Of a stretch of DNA of 64,000 bases, positions 36,809-47,852 are shown in pieces. The notes below the pieces were generated by a model, which was not told the DNA's origin, did no database searches, and worked only from the letters and a program-made list of their open reading frames with translations. The stretch is taken from NCBI GenBank assembly GCA_026214975.1, contig CM047805.1, forward strand, positions 184,823,333 through 184,887,332, given 5' to 3'. The position numbers and the translations under genes are program-made. The stretch is from Gentiana macrophylla. Its lineage: Eukaryota > Streptophyta > Magnoliopsida > Gentianales > Gentianaceae. The stretch's first letter is position 1; every line of letters begins with the position of its first letter.

Positions 36809-36826
36809 TTGGCGCTAGAAGGAGGG
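36809..36826 (+). other. Primer binding site, tRNA-Asn type
   Basis: TTGGCGCTAGAAGGAGGG directly after the 5' LTR. Plant tRNA-Asn ends in CCCTCCTTCTAGCG plus CCA, the exact complement from the second base onward. Confidence 0.75.
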
Positions 36827-36849
36827 CCTTCTATCGGTAATGGATTGAG

Positions 36850-37800
36850 GTGGTTCGTGATCAAGTTAATGGCAAAAACGCAGTCTGATCGGTGGTTGAT
36901 TGCCGGAAATTGAACTGTTGAAACCTGAATTCCACCGTTCAGATTGAAGAATAGGGAGGGACGAACAAACCCACCAAATTTCGTGCCGATCGGATTCTTT
37001 TTACATGCCCGATCGTCGCCGGAAAGTTGCCGCTGTATCACCAAAAACGCAGCACCCTAAAAATGCAGTCAGATCGACGGATGATTGCCGGATATCGAAC
37101 CGTTGGAACAAGATTTCCACCGTTCAGATTCAAGGATAAGGAGGAACGAACAATCCCTCCAATTTTCATGCCGATCAGAGTAGGTTTCGATGCTAGATCA
37201 TCGCCGAAAAGTTGCAGTTACGTAGAAAAAAGCAGAAAAACCCTAATCTGCAGGTTCCAAGTCGGCTGAATTTTCCCGACAATTGAACCGTTGGAACAAG
37301 ATTTACACCATTCCAATTCAAGGATAAGGAGGTACGAACAACACCTCCAAATTTCATGCCGATCGGAGTTATTTTGAGTGCCCGATCGTCGCCAAAAAAT
37401 TGCTGTTGTATCGTAAAGACATAGCAGAACCCTAATTGTCAGCAGACAAGTCGGCAGCCTTTTTCCGCCAATTGAGCCGTTGGAACAACAATTCCACCGT
37501 CCAGATTCAAGAATTATGAGGACCGAACAAGCCCTCAAAATTTTAGGCAAATCGGAGTTCATTTGATTCCCGATCGTGGCAAAAAGTTGCCGCAGGCACC
37601 AAAAAACACAGCAGGATTCTAGACAAGAAATGCCGCCGGATCGGCTTATTCCCGGAGATTGAACCGTCGAAAGAAATATCTCACCGTTCACATCGAAGAA
37701 GAGAGAGGGACGAACATGCCCTCCAAAATTTGTACCGATCGGAGTCCGTTCCGATACCCGATAGTCGCTGGAATGATGCTGATGTATCACCAAGAAAAGC
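36850..37800. repeat. Tandem array, about five diverged units of about 190 bp
   Basis: Each unit has GATTGCCGGA-like sequence, GAACCGTTGGAACAA or a variant, TTCCACCGTTCAGATT, GAGGGACGAACAA, ATGCCGATCGGAGT and GATCGTCGCCGGAAAGTTGC. Anchors (the CCGTT / ACCGTT pairs) recur near 36916, 37098, 37288, 37479 and 37665. Confidence 0.8.
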
Positions 37801-37995
37801 TGTGAAATTTCTTCACCCAAGATCTCCAAGATCTTCATCCAAATCTCCGGAGCTCGGCCATAATGAGTTCCACCGAATGAGCTCACGCAACATGAGCTCG
37901 CCCCGTATGAGCTACCGAGCTATGCAAATATGAAATCTCCAGGTACTTATTGGCATTTATTCCCGTTTCTACAACTTAAATGAGTAAATCTTTTA

Positions 37996-38815
37996 TAAGA
38001 CCGAGCTCGGCTCGGCATCATATTATATAAGACCGAGCTCGCCTCGGCATCATATTTGGAACTCTTTCGAGCAAATCTTTTATAAGACCGAGCTCGGCCT
38101 CGGCATCATATTATATAAGACCGAGCTCGGCCTCGGCATCATATTTGGAGATCTTGCGAACAAATCTTTTATAAGACCGAGCTCGGCCTCGGCATCATAT
38201 TTGGAGCTCTTTCGAGCAAATCTTTTATAAGACCGAGCTCGGCCTCGGCATCATATTATATAAGACCAAGCTCGGCCTCGGCATCATATTTGGAGCTCTT
38301 TCGAGCAAATCTTTTATAAGACCGAGCTCGGCCTCGGCATCATATTTGGAGCTCTTTCGAGCAAATCTTTTATAAGACCGAGCTCGGCCTCGGCATCATA
38401 TTATATAAGACCAAGCTCGGCCTTGGCATCATATTTGGAGCTCTTTCGAGCAAATCTTTTATAAGACCGAGCTCGGCCTCGGCATCATATTTGGAACTCT
38501 TTCGAGCAAATCTTTTACAAGACCGAGCTCGGCCTCGGCATTATATTTGGAACTCTTTCGAGCAAATCTTTTATAAGACCGAGCTCGGCCTCGGCATCAT
38601 ATTATATAAGACCGAGCTCGGCCTCGGCATCATATTTGGAGCTCTTGCGAACAAATCTTTTATAAGACCGAGCTCGGTCTCGGCATCATATTTGGAGCTC
38701 TATCGAGCAAATCTTTTATAAGACCGAGCTCGGCCTCGGCATCATATTATATAAGACCGAGCTCGGGCTCGGCATCATATTTGAAGCTATTTTGAGCAAA
38801 TACCGAGCTCGGCTC
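37996..38815. repeat. Minisatellite, about 18 copies of a GAGCTCGGCCTCGGC module
   Basis: The core AAGACCGAGCTCGGCCTCGG plus CATCATAT repeats in two spacings: about 57 bp with TTTGGAGCTCTTTCGAGCAAATCTTTTAT-type linkers and about 33 bp with TATATAAG-type linkers. The core holds the palindrome CGAGCTCG. Spacing variants alternate in a partly regular order. It lies between the first array and the 3' LTR, where Tat-lineage elements often carry tandem repeats. Confidence 0.9.
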
Positions 38816-39388
38816 AAAACCATATACGAGCTCTTCAGCGCTCCAGATACGAGTTCTTCAGCTCTTCATATTCGAGCTTGCAACTCCATAATGGCAAGAC
38901 GATTCCACGAAGTTGGCATGCCAACAACCTCTGAAATTTCGCGCCTAGGACAGGACAAGGATTGAGATGTGAATTTCAACCGAGATCCGCATGCCGTACT
39001 CCAAAATCAGGGCAAATCAGATTCTTTAGAGAAGTCGACCTCGACAGAGACAGTCCCAACTGCAGACATCTCATACATTCCTTCGACAGCTACAACATCG
39101 AAGCCAATTTCAACCGAGACAGTCCCAAGTTGGACATCTTATCATTCCTTCGACAGCTGAGGCATCGAAGTCGATCTCAAATTAGCCACACATTATAAGT
39201 CCAAGGGACAGATGATGCCGAGGCAAAAAAGTCTACAAAGCAGACATGGAAAGGCCGTATGTCGGACTCCATAGGAAGTAAGTCTGCAGGGCAGATTTAA
39301 ATTCAGAGCATTGGATGACAGAGGCCGAGATACACTTTTAACAGATCAGACCTGACCTCAAGAGCTCAGATAGATCTGGGGGGGCTTA
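38816..39388. other. Interior between minisatellite and polypurine tract
   Basis: Non-coding. Contains further GAGCTC-type remnants (38827-38880), an imperfect duplication with TTTCAACCGAGA (38972, 39107) and CATTCCTTCGACAGCTA (39077, 39147), and the polypurine tract at its right end. Confidence 0.6.
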
Positions 39389-40416
39389 TGACGATACCGA
39401 ATATCGCACCTCCACGTGGCGTCACGAGATAGTCCTTCTGAAATGAGAATAAGTGATAGCCCAAGGGTCGAGTTACGAGTTGAGACATCGACAACCGACG
39501 TGATCAGAGAACCGAGACGATGGGCCCATTTCGATACCGCAAGTCGGAAAGCTCGGGGTGCGGACAAAGTCCACTCTAAACACACAGGCCCATTATGTTG
39601 GAGACTGTTCCTGTTCCAACTTGTTCTTGAATGCTGAGACCTTCCAGTTCTGCTACACTTATGACATTCAATACAGATGATCAGGCTGTTCATTCCATAT
39701 TCCATCAGTTTTTGCTACTCTCATCTACTAGAGCCTATATATACTGCAGCTTTTCTTCATCAGCTAAGAGACAATTCTAATAACCTGAAAATCTGTTTCT
39801 TCTACCATTTCTTATGAAACTAGAGAGTTCAAGCAACAAAGTTCTTAAACAAGGAAGGTATGGTGCAACCTGTCCTTGTTAACCGTTCTATCCTGGGAGA
39901 CTAACGTTCCATTGAAGCTCAAGCACTCGACGGTGAGGGGACGAATTAGTCTTAAGGAAAGTGTGTTAAACACACGGCTCGGTTTCCTTCTAGTTTTAAT
40001 CTGTTTCAAAACAAACTGTAAGTTGTTTTGTTGTAATTTCGATTTGTTGTAATTTTGCTTATTCGTTTTCTAGTCAATGTAATCAGATTGTGCCATGTTT
40101 ACTACATAGAGTGCAACACATTATCCATGTGGTTACTTGTATAAGTGGGTAAAACCCATATAAGCTGGTAAAAGCCCAAAGGGCTAATACTGTATTTTAC
40201 CCAAACCGACATGGTTTAGGGTTAGGGTAAGGAACTCCCTATAAATATACGCTTCCGTGAACTACGTGTGACTTGATTCCCGAAATATAACAGGATCGTA
40301 GAAAGCGAGAGAGAGACTCAAGCTCGATCTAAAATCACCTCAAAAACCATCTTCGCTCAACTATCCCTAGATTAAATTGATGTAGAAATTATACATAACA
40401 AAATCCAGCATCGTCA
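39389..40416 (+). repeat. 3' LTR of the Tat-type element, carrying a nested solo LTR
   Basis: After removal of 39596-40118 and one CATTA copy it is 500 bp and nearly matches the 5' LTR (503 bp). Differences cluster near 40255-40330, where the right copy has small substitutions and indels. Confidence 0.9.
39596..40118 (+). mobile_element. Solo copia-type LTR nested in the 3' LTR
   Basis: 523 bp, starting TGTTGGAGACTG and ending GAGTGCAACA, with inverted TGTTG/CAACA ends. The 5-bp TSD is CATTA (39591-39595 and 40119-40123). The uninterrupted sequence CCCATTATCCATGTGG at 36509-36524 in the 5' LTR is the empty site. A CTATATATACTGC box at 39735 is a likely TATA. Confidence 0.92.
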
Positions 40417-40530
40417 CAGCCCATACTTGGCCTTTTTTTTTAAAGCTTCTCTCTTGCCTTTCCTTGTCAAAGTCATAGAAGCTTGGCTCTTCTACTACTC
40501 CGACCTCCGAATCATGATGCCTAGATATTT

Positions 40531-42207
40531 TCCTCTTTTAGACGTCGGAACCATAAAAAATCAACCTTTATATCATCATTTTTCTCAAGAATGCTTCTGT
40601 TTATACCTATAACATATGCATCATCAAGGTAACTATAATATTGTCGATGCTGTGAACAGAAAGAATATGCTGACATTAATCCATATTTTCCCAAAAAGGT
40701 AATTTGCTAAGACTGAAATATATGACCAACAATGCTTAAAGTGTGAATGATTCATCGTTTGATGTCAAATTTCATATTTGAACGGTCAATTTAATCGGGA
40801 AAAAAGAAAAAAAAAATCAAACCTTTTTTCCAAATCAGCAACGATGCAATAGATTGGGAAGTTAGAAAAGTGGAGCGATTGGAGCGATTGATGAGATTGG
40901 AGCTTCTTTTGTCATGGATTTGATGGAAATGGAAAAGTAACAGAAAAGCTTGACTTCATCAGTAAATTGTGACGCGATGCTCGTTAGGGGTATTTTAGCC
41001 CTAGTAAATTATTTATCCTTATTACAAAAAAAAATAAAATTGTGGATTGAAGTTTAATAAAAAGAGAAAAAGTGGATTTTTACCTAATTTTTCCTATATA
41101 TTATTGAGAATAAAAACAAATCGTGTTTACATAAATGAGGACAGTTCTGTTACATCTAAAAGATTAGTTAAAATCTAGCCGATAAATATATAAAGGAGAT
41201 GTCTTGTGTTGAAAACAAGACTACGAGAAGAATGATGTCTATCTTAATATGATGAAGATACAATATTAAGTCGTCAATATGATACAAATTACAACTTTAA
41301 TAGTAGTCGCTAAAATTATTAGTAAGCTACATTGTTTTGACAGTAATTCACATGACCAATTAATTTGAAATATTCTGGGTTGAATCATAATAAAGACAAA
41401 TAAATGTATTCATATATTTCGTTTCATAAAAAAACTATATCAATCAAATCTAATAACCCGTGACCAAAGACAATTTGCAGTAAATAATTTCATATTTTGT
41501 ACAAACCCCTATATTTGCTCTTATTGAAACTTAGCCAACACCCACCCCTGCCAACAGAAAATTTAAACAAATGTGGTAAAGGAAAAGAAGAAAAAAAGAC
41601 AATCTAGGCATAGAAATATGCAAATATAACCTTGATTTATTTATTTATTTATTTATTTTTTTGAAGAAATTGATAAATTCGTAATCTTGAATAGACATTG
41701 TGTAAACTAAACTCATACTAGAAAAAGCTACTCCAATCAAAAAAAAAAAAAAAAAAAAAAGAAGCTAAAAGTAAAAAAGGAAATTGATATTAAATTGATT
41801 AAACTGATAAATAAAGTAAAACGACAGTGAAAGAAGCATTACGACGATGGGTTGTCTTCCAATCAAACGGGCCGACAAAAATAATATATATTTGCACCCC
41901 GAAAACGTTAAGAAAAAAATATATGCTTGCAGTTGCATCCACGCTAGTTATAGTAATATACCGGGGCTGCGGTGATAAAAAATCTGCCTACATTTTCAAT
42001 TGCATTTCACACCCCGTGAGCTCAGGAACCACAATTAACATATTCCCAGAATCTTCTTTCTACTCCAATAATTTTTCGATTTTTTAATGCTATTCTTTTT
42101 CTCACCTTTTTTATTCTCCTCTAAACAACCCCAATACAGCCCACATAGAGGCAATTAAGGCTGTGCAGTGCTGTCAAAAAAAAACTTTGTTTTATTGAGA
42201 AAGCAGC
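40531..42207. other. AT-rich intergenic DNA upstream of the PP2C gene
   Basis: No gene recognised. The plus ORF 40427-40612 is antisense to the DUF3444 exon. ORF 41827-42087 has no motif. A 20-base A run lies at 41740-41760 and TTTA repeats at 41636-41660. The last 200 bases probably hold the PP2C promoter and 5' UTR, but no clear TATA was assigned. Confidence 0.55.
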
Positions 42208-44544
42208 ATGTGTGTGCAGGAGGAGAGTGAGGGAATGGAAAATCTTTGTGGGTTTTGTTCTGGGAATGATAAGGATTGCAAAAATTGGGCTTTGCATTCT
42301 GGTAATGGAGAAAAGGGCACATCTTTTGATCAATCTTCCCTCATGAATTCATTTCCTGTAAGGGTATTGAAAAGGGTCCATTGGTCTTCTTGGTTTCCCT
42401 TGATTTCTTTCATTTCAGTTCATATTTTGACTTCATAATTCCTCGAGTAAACTGGATTCGTTGTTTATTTATTTGATTGAATATGAGTTTGTATTGACTA
42501 TCAAAATTGATATGATACACTGGTAAATTAATTGTGGTTTACTTAGAATTCTGGGCTTATCTTCTAATTCATTTGGAATTTGTTTTCAGCATATATATGA
42601 TTTAGTAATTGGTGATATTTATTTGTTGTAAGATCAACAACTGAATTTGCTTTTGTTTCATCCTTTTGACTTCAAGGTTTTAGCTTTTGCTTTTGTATCT
42701 TGCTCTCAAGTTATGACAGTGTATTAGCTTCCAGTTAACTGCTTTTCAAGAGCCCATGTGTTTTTTTAACATGCTGAATTTGATGCCATTAAGTTCATTA
42801 ATCCTGTATTGCTGCTGCTATGTTGCCTGTAACCTTCCTACTTTGTTTAGAGTTGGTTTTATCGCGGGCTTCTAAGGACCTTTCCGTTGTTTTGTCTCAT
42901 TGTTATTAGCTTGAAAGCATTTCAGAGGAGAAAACTTGCACAGACATGAATTTGTCCTTGAATAACTTCCTTCCTGCACTGAGATCAGGAGAATGGTCTG
43001 ATGTCGGATCTCGTTCGGAGATGGAGGATACTCATGTATGCATCGAAGATATGGCTAAGAATTTTGGTCACCATATAATTGGTGAGGAAGCTATCTCCTT
43101 TTATGGCGTAAGTTCTTTAACCTTATTGTAACCATGCCTACATCTAGGAACTTCATTGTCAATTAGGCCTTCGTGTCTAAGATCAAACAGGTTTGAACCT
43201 AAAGTGAATCACTTTTAGTAGGTTGATTTTGGCAGCTGACCGAGAGGCTGCAATCTCAGTTTGTATACTCTTATATTAGTTACTAAACTTTGAATGTACC
43301 ATATGTCTCCATGACCTAAAAGTATGATGTCTGAAATCCAAGACATGTATGAATCATTGACCCTTGTAGGAATGGAAGTGTGCTTTCTTTCCAACCCTAA
43401 CATTCAATTTTACATGATGTTGATAATGAATCGAACCTATTTGTTACGTTCTCATATGTGTTTTGGATCTTTTGGTGTAGTACAATTTTGTGTTTATACT
43501 CAGATCCTGGTGACTTTAACATTAAAGCCTTTCTTTTCAATGTACTTTTGGTTATGGCCATGTGTATCATTCACAGAAATTTGGAGTTTTAATGAACAGC
43601 TGAAGCACACGAACCGTCTGGTCAACTTTGTGAATTTAAAATCAACTGCTATTTGTGGCAGGTGTTTGATGGACATGGTGGCAAGGCTGCAGCACAATTT
43701 GTTCGCGACCACTTGCCTAGGATCATTGTTGAGGATACAGATTTTCCATTACAACTTGAGAAAGTAGTGACAAGATCTTTTATGAAAACAGATTCTGAAT
43801 TTGCGGATTCTTGCTCTCTCGAGTCGTCTTTGTCATCTGGCACTACCGCGCTCACTGCAATGATATTTGGCAGGTTTGCCAATCCTGTTCGAATCTCAGT
43901 ATCTTATATCCCGCCTTTTATATTAATGTAGGCATAAAAAAGTGTTCTTTTTCACCTAATTCATTTTGGGACTTTTGTGCAGGTCATTACTCGTAGCAAA
44001 TGCTGGAGATTGTCGAGCAGTTCTTTCTCATCGTGGAATAGCAATAGAAATGTCAAAGGATCATCGTCCTTGTTGCATGAAAGAAAAGTCACGGATTGAA
44101 TCTTTTGGGGGGTATATTGATGATGGGTATTTGAATGGGTTGCTTGGTGTCACAAGAGCATTAGGTGACTGGCACCTTGACGGCCTAAAGGAGGTTGAAA
44201 ATGGCGGTCCATTGAGTGCTGAACCAGAACTCAAATTAATGACACTAACTAAAGATGACGAATTCTTAATAATAGGCAGTGACGGCTTATGGGACGTCTT
44301 TACAAGCCAGAATGCAGTAGATTTCGTCAGGAGACGACTTCAAACACATAATAATGTCAAACTTTGCTGCAAGGAAGTAATCGAGGAAGCTAAAAAACGA
44401 GGGGCGATAGATAACTTGACTGTTGTACTAGTCTGTTTCCAAATGGAACCTCCTCCTTCAATTTCGGTTCAAAGAACTAAATTCAGGAGGAGCATATCTG
44501 CTGAAGGGCTTCAAAATCTCAACAAATTTCTCTTGGAGGCGTAG
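42208..44544 (+). CDS. Protein phosphatase 2C (PP2C, group-G type), four exons
   Basis: Exons 42208-42357, 42910-43107, 43662-43873 and 43983-44544 join in frame at GT/AG introns and give 373 aa. This is a Mg/Mn-dependent Ser/Thr phosphatase. Visible motifs: SGEWSDVGSRSEMEDTH (metal/phosphate residues Glu89-Asp90), VFDGHGGKAAA (Asp119), LLVANAGDCRAVLSHRG (189-205), GVTRALGDW (242-250), GSDGLWDVF with catalytic Asp287, and AIDNLTVVLV near the C-terminus. All metal-binding acids are present. The N-terminal 70 residues are variable, with a Cys-rich start. The wording fits the Arabidopsis group that includes DBP1 and PP2CG1, linked to stress and defence signalling; that assignment is by memory of the motifs. 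Start at 42208 is the first ATG; a second in-frame ATG follows 9 codons later (42235). Confidence 0.92.
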
Positions 44545-45303
44545 AGCTTTGTTTCGTTTAGCCCTTAAACGTTTATAGGAAGATCCCAGCAGTTGAAATA
44601 AGTATAATACATTTGATGATGATGATAAATCAGTTTCTTTTCTGTAAATACATTGTTTTAAAGGCAGCTCGACCCTTTGAAACATCCTGTTTACGCAGGA
44701 TCGCTAGCAGGGTTGAATCATTTAGGCCTACCACATTATTTTGATACACATGGGAAAACATTCTTGAATAAAAAGTTCTATTCCTAACAACAATCTTTTG
44801 AGATTTACCTTATTCTGTTGGATTAAGGTGAATTGTTTGTTCCATATCATCTTCTAGCTGTAAGTACTGTGCTCATGTGTGTCTGTGCTCATGTGTGTCT
44901 GTTAAGCTGGTATTTTACAAGAAATAAAAAAAAAATTCCCCTTTTTTGTTACCTCTTTTTGGGCCCTGATATCCGGACTCAAAATCCGGATTCGTTCTCT
45001 GAATGTTCCCAGAGTTTGACTTTTATTCATGAGTTTGATTTAGATTAAGGTTCTTCAATGTCGGAGTCACCAAGAAAATTGAACGTCGTTCAGAAAATTC
45101 AAGTCACATGTTGTTTTTCTTCTTTTTCTTGACAAAATTGAACTTCGTTCAGCAAAATGAAGAAACTGCCTTCTTCCATAACGTTTAAATTATACAGAGT
45201 GTTAAGAATTCCAGAGTCTACAACAAGATAATCAAATCAGTTTGGATGAAAAAGGGTCATCGTGGTGATTACAAAGGAAAGAAAGAAGTAGTAAAAATTA
45301 TAA
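44545..45303. other. 3' flanks of convergent PP2C and RING genes
   Basis: Probable 3' UTR of PP2C (to roughly 44780, with AATAAAAAGTTC at 44767) and downstream of the RING gene. A GTGTCTGTGCTCAT duplication lies at 44878-44900. ORF 44833-45048 has no motif. Confidence 0.55.
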
Positions 45304-46147
45304 TCAAAGTTGCATTCTGCAACAAGGGCAATGAGAATTATCACGAAGCCATGGAAGCAAACACTTAGAATGGAAGCTATGTGCGCAAGGCAATTGCATT
45401 ATTAGTGTCTCCTTCTCCTTCAATTGCTCCAAACATACCGAACATTCATCTTGTTCCGATGATTTCCAGCCCAACTTTCCCCAGGTAAAACTCTTTGATC
45501 TTTTCTTTTTCGTTCCAGAAACTTCCAATATTTCCGGCTCCCTTACCATCACTTCATTGCTGCTGTTTTCCAGATTTGTTGCTTGTTGTTGCCCACCAGA
45601 ACTCCTAATCACCAACAAATTAACTCACTTTCACAACCAAAAAAAAATATATATATATATATATACATATATTATACAGTTTGATCCCTCTCTCTCTCTT
45701 TCTATATATATATATATAGAGAGATATATATATATTGATATCTCTACCTTGTGGGTTCTGGTTTCCATTGAGCTCTCAACCTGCTATCCAATCTCTCCTT
45801 AGCTTCTCTAGCAGCAACACCAAGTTTTTCATCGCAGTAGGCTTGGCTTTGTGGGCTTCTTTGTTGCTGAAATTAAGTTTCAAAATCTACAATTATTAAT
45901 TAAAAGAAAACAAATACATGTATATCTTCAAGAAATACAGATTCAAGAATACACACATACATACCATAGAAGACATGGTGCTGAAATGGGATTCATTGTT
46001 GCTAGTATAAAGACAAAAAGAAGACCTTCTTGTACTTGACCCATGTCCCGATGACGATGATGAACTTGGTGAATCCGGCCATCCTCCTCCGCTTTGATGT
46101 AGCCTTCTCCTTCTTGCACATTCGACTCCGGGAAGCATTCCGGCCAT
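45304..46147 (-). CDS. RING-H2 finger protein, probable E3 ubiquitin ligase, three exons
   Basis: Exons 46147-45965, 45866-45748 and 45604-45304 join in frame (donors ATG|GTATGT and AAG|GTAGAG; acceptors TTCAG and GATTAG) and give 200 aa. The start MAGMLPGVECARRRR is a conserved opening of a plant RING family. The second exon has the conserved block EKLGVAAREAKERLDSRLRA. The RING-H2 domain is at 155-196: C155-x2-C158, C174-A-H176-x2-H179-x2-C182-LLPWL, C193-x2-C196. It should recruit a ubiquitin E2; the substrate is unknown. The upstream ATG at 46225 is rejected because the family starts at MAGM. It converges with PP2C. Confidence 0.9.
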
Positions 46148-46313
46148 CTTTAAGTTACTTTTTGGACCTTCAAATCTCACCCCCACTTTTTTTTTTTTGT
46201 GTATATAAGAAAATCTGAATCCCACTTAGAGAAAAAAAATATCCAATAACAGAGGATAATGGAAAGAGTGTCTCCAAGTTTTGAAGAAAGACTTTTTTTT
46301 ATTTATTTAATTT

Positions 46314-46325
46314 TTTTATATATAG
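46314..46325 (-). promoter_or_regulatory. Possible TATA box of the RING gene
   Basis: CTATATATAAAA read on the minus strand about 170 bases above the ATG. The area is generally AT-rich, so this is a weak call. Confidence 0.35.
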
Positions 46326-46329
46326 AGAG

Positions 46330-46873
46330 AATAATCTTTAAAATTGAAATTTCAGGGAAAAACAAGAGGTGATGTATTATTAGTCAAGAAAATGGTGTGA
46401 TGAGCCTTGTGGGCCCCATTGGAATTATGCAATGAATGATTAATCAACGACAAGCGTTGTCTGCCAACCCCCTCAAAAAAAAAAAAAAAAAAAAACATTT
46501 AAAAATGACTGCCATCGTTTTTATGAAGAAAAATATATTATTTGCCCCATAAATACTTTATCATAATGTCACGCCACAAATATTTTACAAAATTGTTAAA
46601 ATCCTTTGCAAATTTCGTAAGTGTATAATAATACTACTAATAAATTAATAATAAGACCAAAGACACAAGCAACCAAAAAGGAAATTGCAAGGAAAGTGAT
46701 GAGAAACTTTCATGGGAAAAAGCCTGTGCTTCAACTGTGATCTGCCTAATTCTTTTTGGTTTGAAAAAAGATGTGGGAATTGTATGTGTATAGATGCTTG
46801 ATTAGGTTAACCACGTTTGGACCCCATGTGTGAATCATATCATATGTTGCAACAAAAATGATATAAACATATA
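46330..46873. other. Upstream DNA of the RING gene
   Basis: AT-rich with an A run at 46477-46495. No gene or element end recognised. Confidence 0.5.
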
Positions 46874-47058
46874 CTCCATCCGTCCCATTTAATGTTTTGA
46901 ATTTCATTAATCGATCCAATATTTTTATATATGATAAAATATTACTTAAATAGCATAAATGTTAAAATATTGGATCATTTAATGAGATTCAAAATATTAA
47001 ATACGTTAATCAAATTTTTTAAAAAAGTAAAACAATGAATGAAAAAAAGGCGGAGGAG
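46874..47058. mobile_element. Stowaway-type MITE (Tc1/mariner), 185 bp
   Basis: The left end CTCCATCCGTCCCATTTAAT and the right end AAAGGCGGAGGAG are inverted, with TA duplications (46872-46873, 47059-47060). A CTCC(A/C)TCCGTCCC terminus is diagnostic of plant Stowaway elements. The interior has a long inverted repeat (ATCCAATATTTT / AAAATATTGGAT). Confidence 0.88.
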
Positions 47059-47229
47059 TAATTTAATGACACATACAAACATGAATTATTATTACAGAAA
47101 TCTTGACGTACGGTTAGAATTCGTCAAAGTTTTCTTCTTTAAATAATACTTATTTGGGTGGCCGGTTTTGATACATTGTATAACTTTCTTGGGGGCTGGT
47201 TTTGGCTAAGTAAATAAATACGAGTTCTT

Positions 47230-47232
<3 letters not shown>

Positions 47233-47302
<70 letters not shown>
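47233..47302. repeat. (AT)n microsatellite
   Basis: About 35 uninterrupted AT dinucleotides. Confidence 0.95.
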
Positions 47303-47303
<1 letters not shown>

Positions 47304-47620
47304 TTGTATGACCAACAAAAAAATTATATTTGTATGTTTTGTGTGTTTTTTTTTTTTTGAAAAGGGTCTTCATTATTAATAGTCTTCAAAATGAGGAAAT
47401 CAAAGAGTACAATGTTGTATGTTTGCATTCTCGCATTTACACTTATTCGAAAAATAAATAGAATTAATCAATACACCATGCAAAGACGTAAATTTTATTC
47501 TTTTCATTATATTTGACAAAGAACGCAAAGGCTGGAGTCTCTCATCGCTTCCGTGTTTCAACAATACATAAATTGGTGATCAAAACAAAGAATAATTGGA
47601 CAATGCATAAATATTAGCCG

Positions 47621-47621
<1 letters not shown>
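47303..47621. other. Intergenic DNA between AT microsatellite and Helitron
   Basis: AT-rich, with a T run at 47347-47360. Nothing else recognised. Confidence 0.5.

Positions 47622-47624
<3 letters not shown>

Positions 47625-47690
<66 letters not shown>
47625..47690. repeat. (AT)n microsatellite in the Helitron 5' end
   Basis: About 33 AT units. The equivalent in the right Helitron is only TATCTATATATATA (58741-58754), so the tract expanded after the copies separated. Confidence 0.9.
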
Positions 47691-47693
<3 letters not shown>

Positions 47694-47852
47694 AAAAATA
47701 GCATTTAACCCAATTCTTCTCAATTTTTACCCAGACCCACAAATCGACCCGCTCCAGTTAAAGAAAATACCAAATGTACAAAGAAATCTAATAATATCTA
47801 CCGTTAATAAAATAGAATAATATCCACTGCTTCTTTTTTGAAAAACAAATAA

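Larger units (their letters stand above)
36306..40416 (+). mobile_element. Non-autonomous Tat-type LTR retrotransposon with internal tandem arrays
   Basis: LTRs 36306-36808 and 39389-40416 (the latter enlarged by a nested insert) start TGACGATACCGAATATC and end CCAGCATCGTCA. The TSD is CAGCC (36301-36305 and 40417-40421). The primer site TTGGCGCTAGAAGGAGGG at 36809 matches the complement of the plant tRNA-Asn 3' end, as described for Tat elements. The polypurine tract TAGATCTGGGGGGGCTTA ends at 39388. The interior of 2.6 kb has no gag or pol, but two tandem arrays. The long minus ORF 37218-37886 lies in the first array and is not a gene. Confidence 0.92.
36062..40530 (-). pseudogene. DUF3444 (plant DnaJ-associated) exon, interrupted by an LTR element
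   Basis: Minus strand, two pieces. Right piece (40530 down to 40417) encodes EEPSFYDFDKERQERSF then KKKGQVWA. Left piece (36305 down to 36062) continues with AYENNEGMPRNYALVEEIV, SVNPFELRLSWLDYQSNGDV and FRIPCGKF. The phrase F-Y-D-F...GQ-W-A-Y...GMPR-Y-A-L...SVNPF...SWL...CG-F is the signature of DUF3444, found C-terminal to the J domain in plant DnaJ proteins. The reading frame is continuous across the element once one copy of the CAGCC duplication is removed. No J domain was found, and a stop precedes the right piece near 40543, so it was probably already a fragment or exon. Confidence 0.7.

Noticed and set aside
37218..37886. 222-codon minus-strand ORF
   Set aside because: It spans the ~190-bp tandem array of an LTR element; the open frame comes from repeat units and has no domain.
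37996..38815. CRISPR-like regular array
   Set aside because: Repeats are direct but linkers are also repeated and the context is a plant retrotransposon; it is a minisatellite.
39358..39705. 115-aa minus ORF
   Set aside because: Antisense of an LTR plus nested solo LTR; the same frame occurs in 36306-36517.
43324..43767. 147-aa plus ORF overlapping PP2C
   Set aside because: It reads intron 2 into exon 3 in the wrong frame; the PP2C frame has all catalytic motifs.
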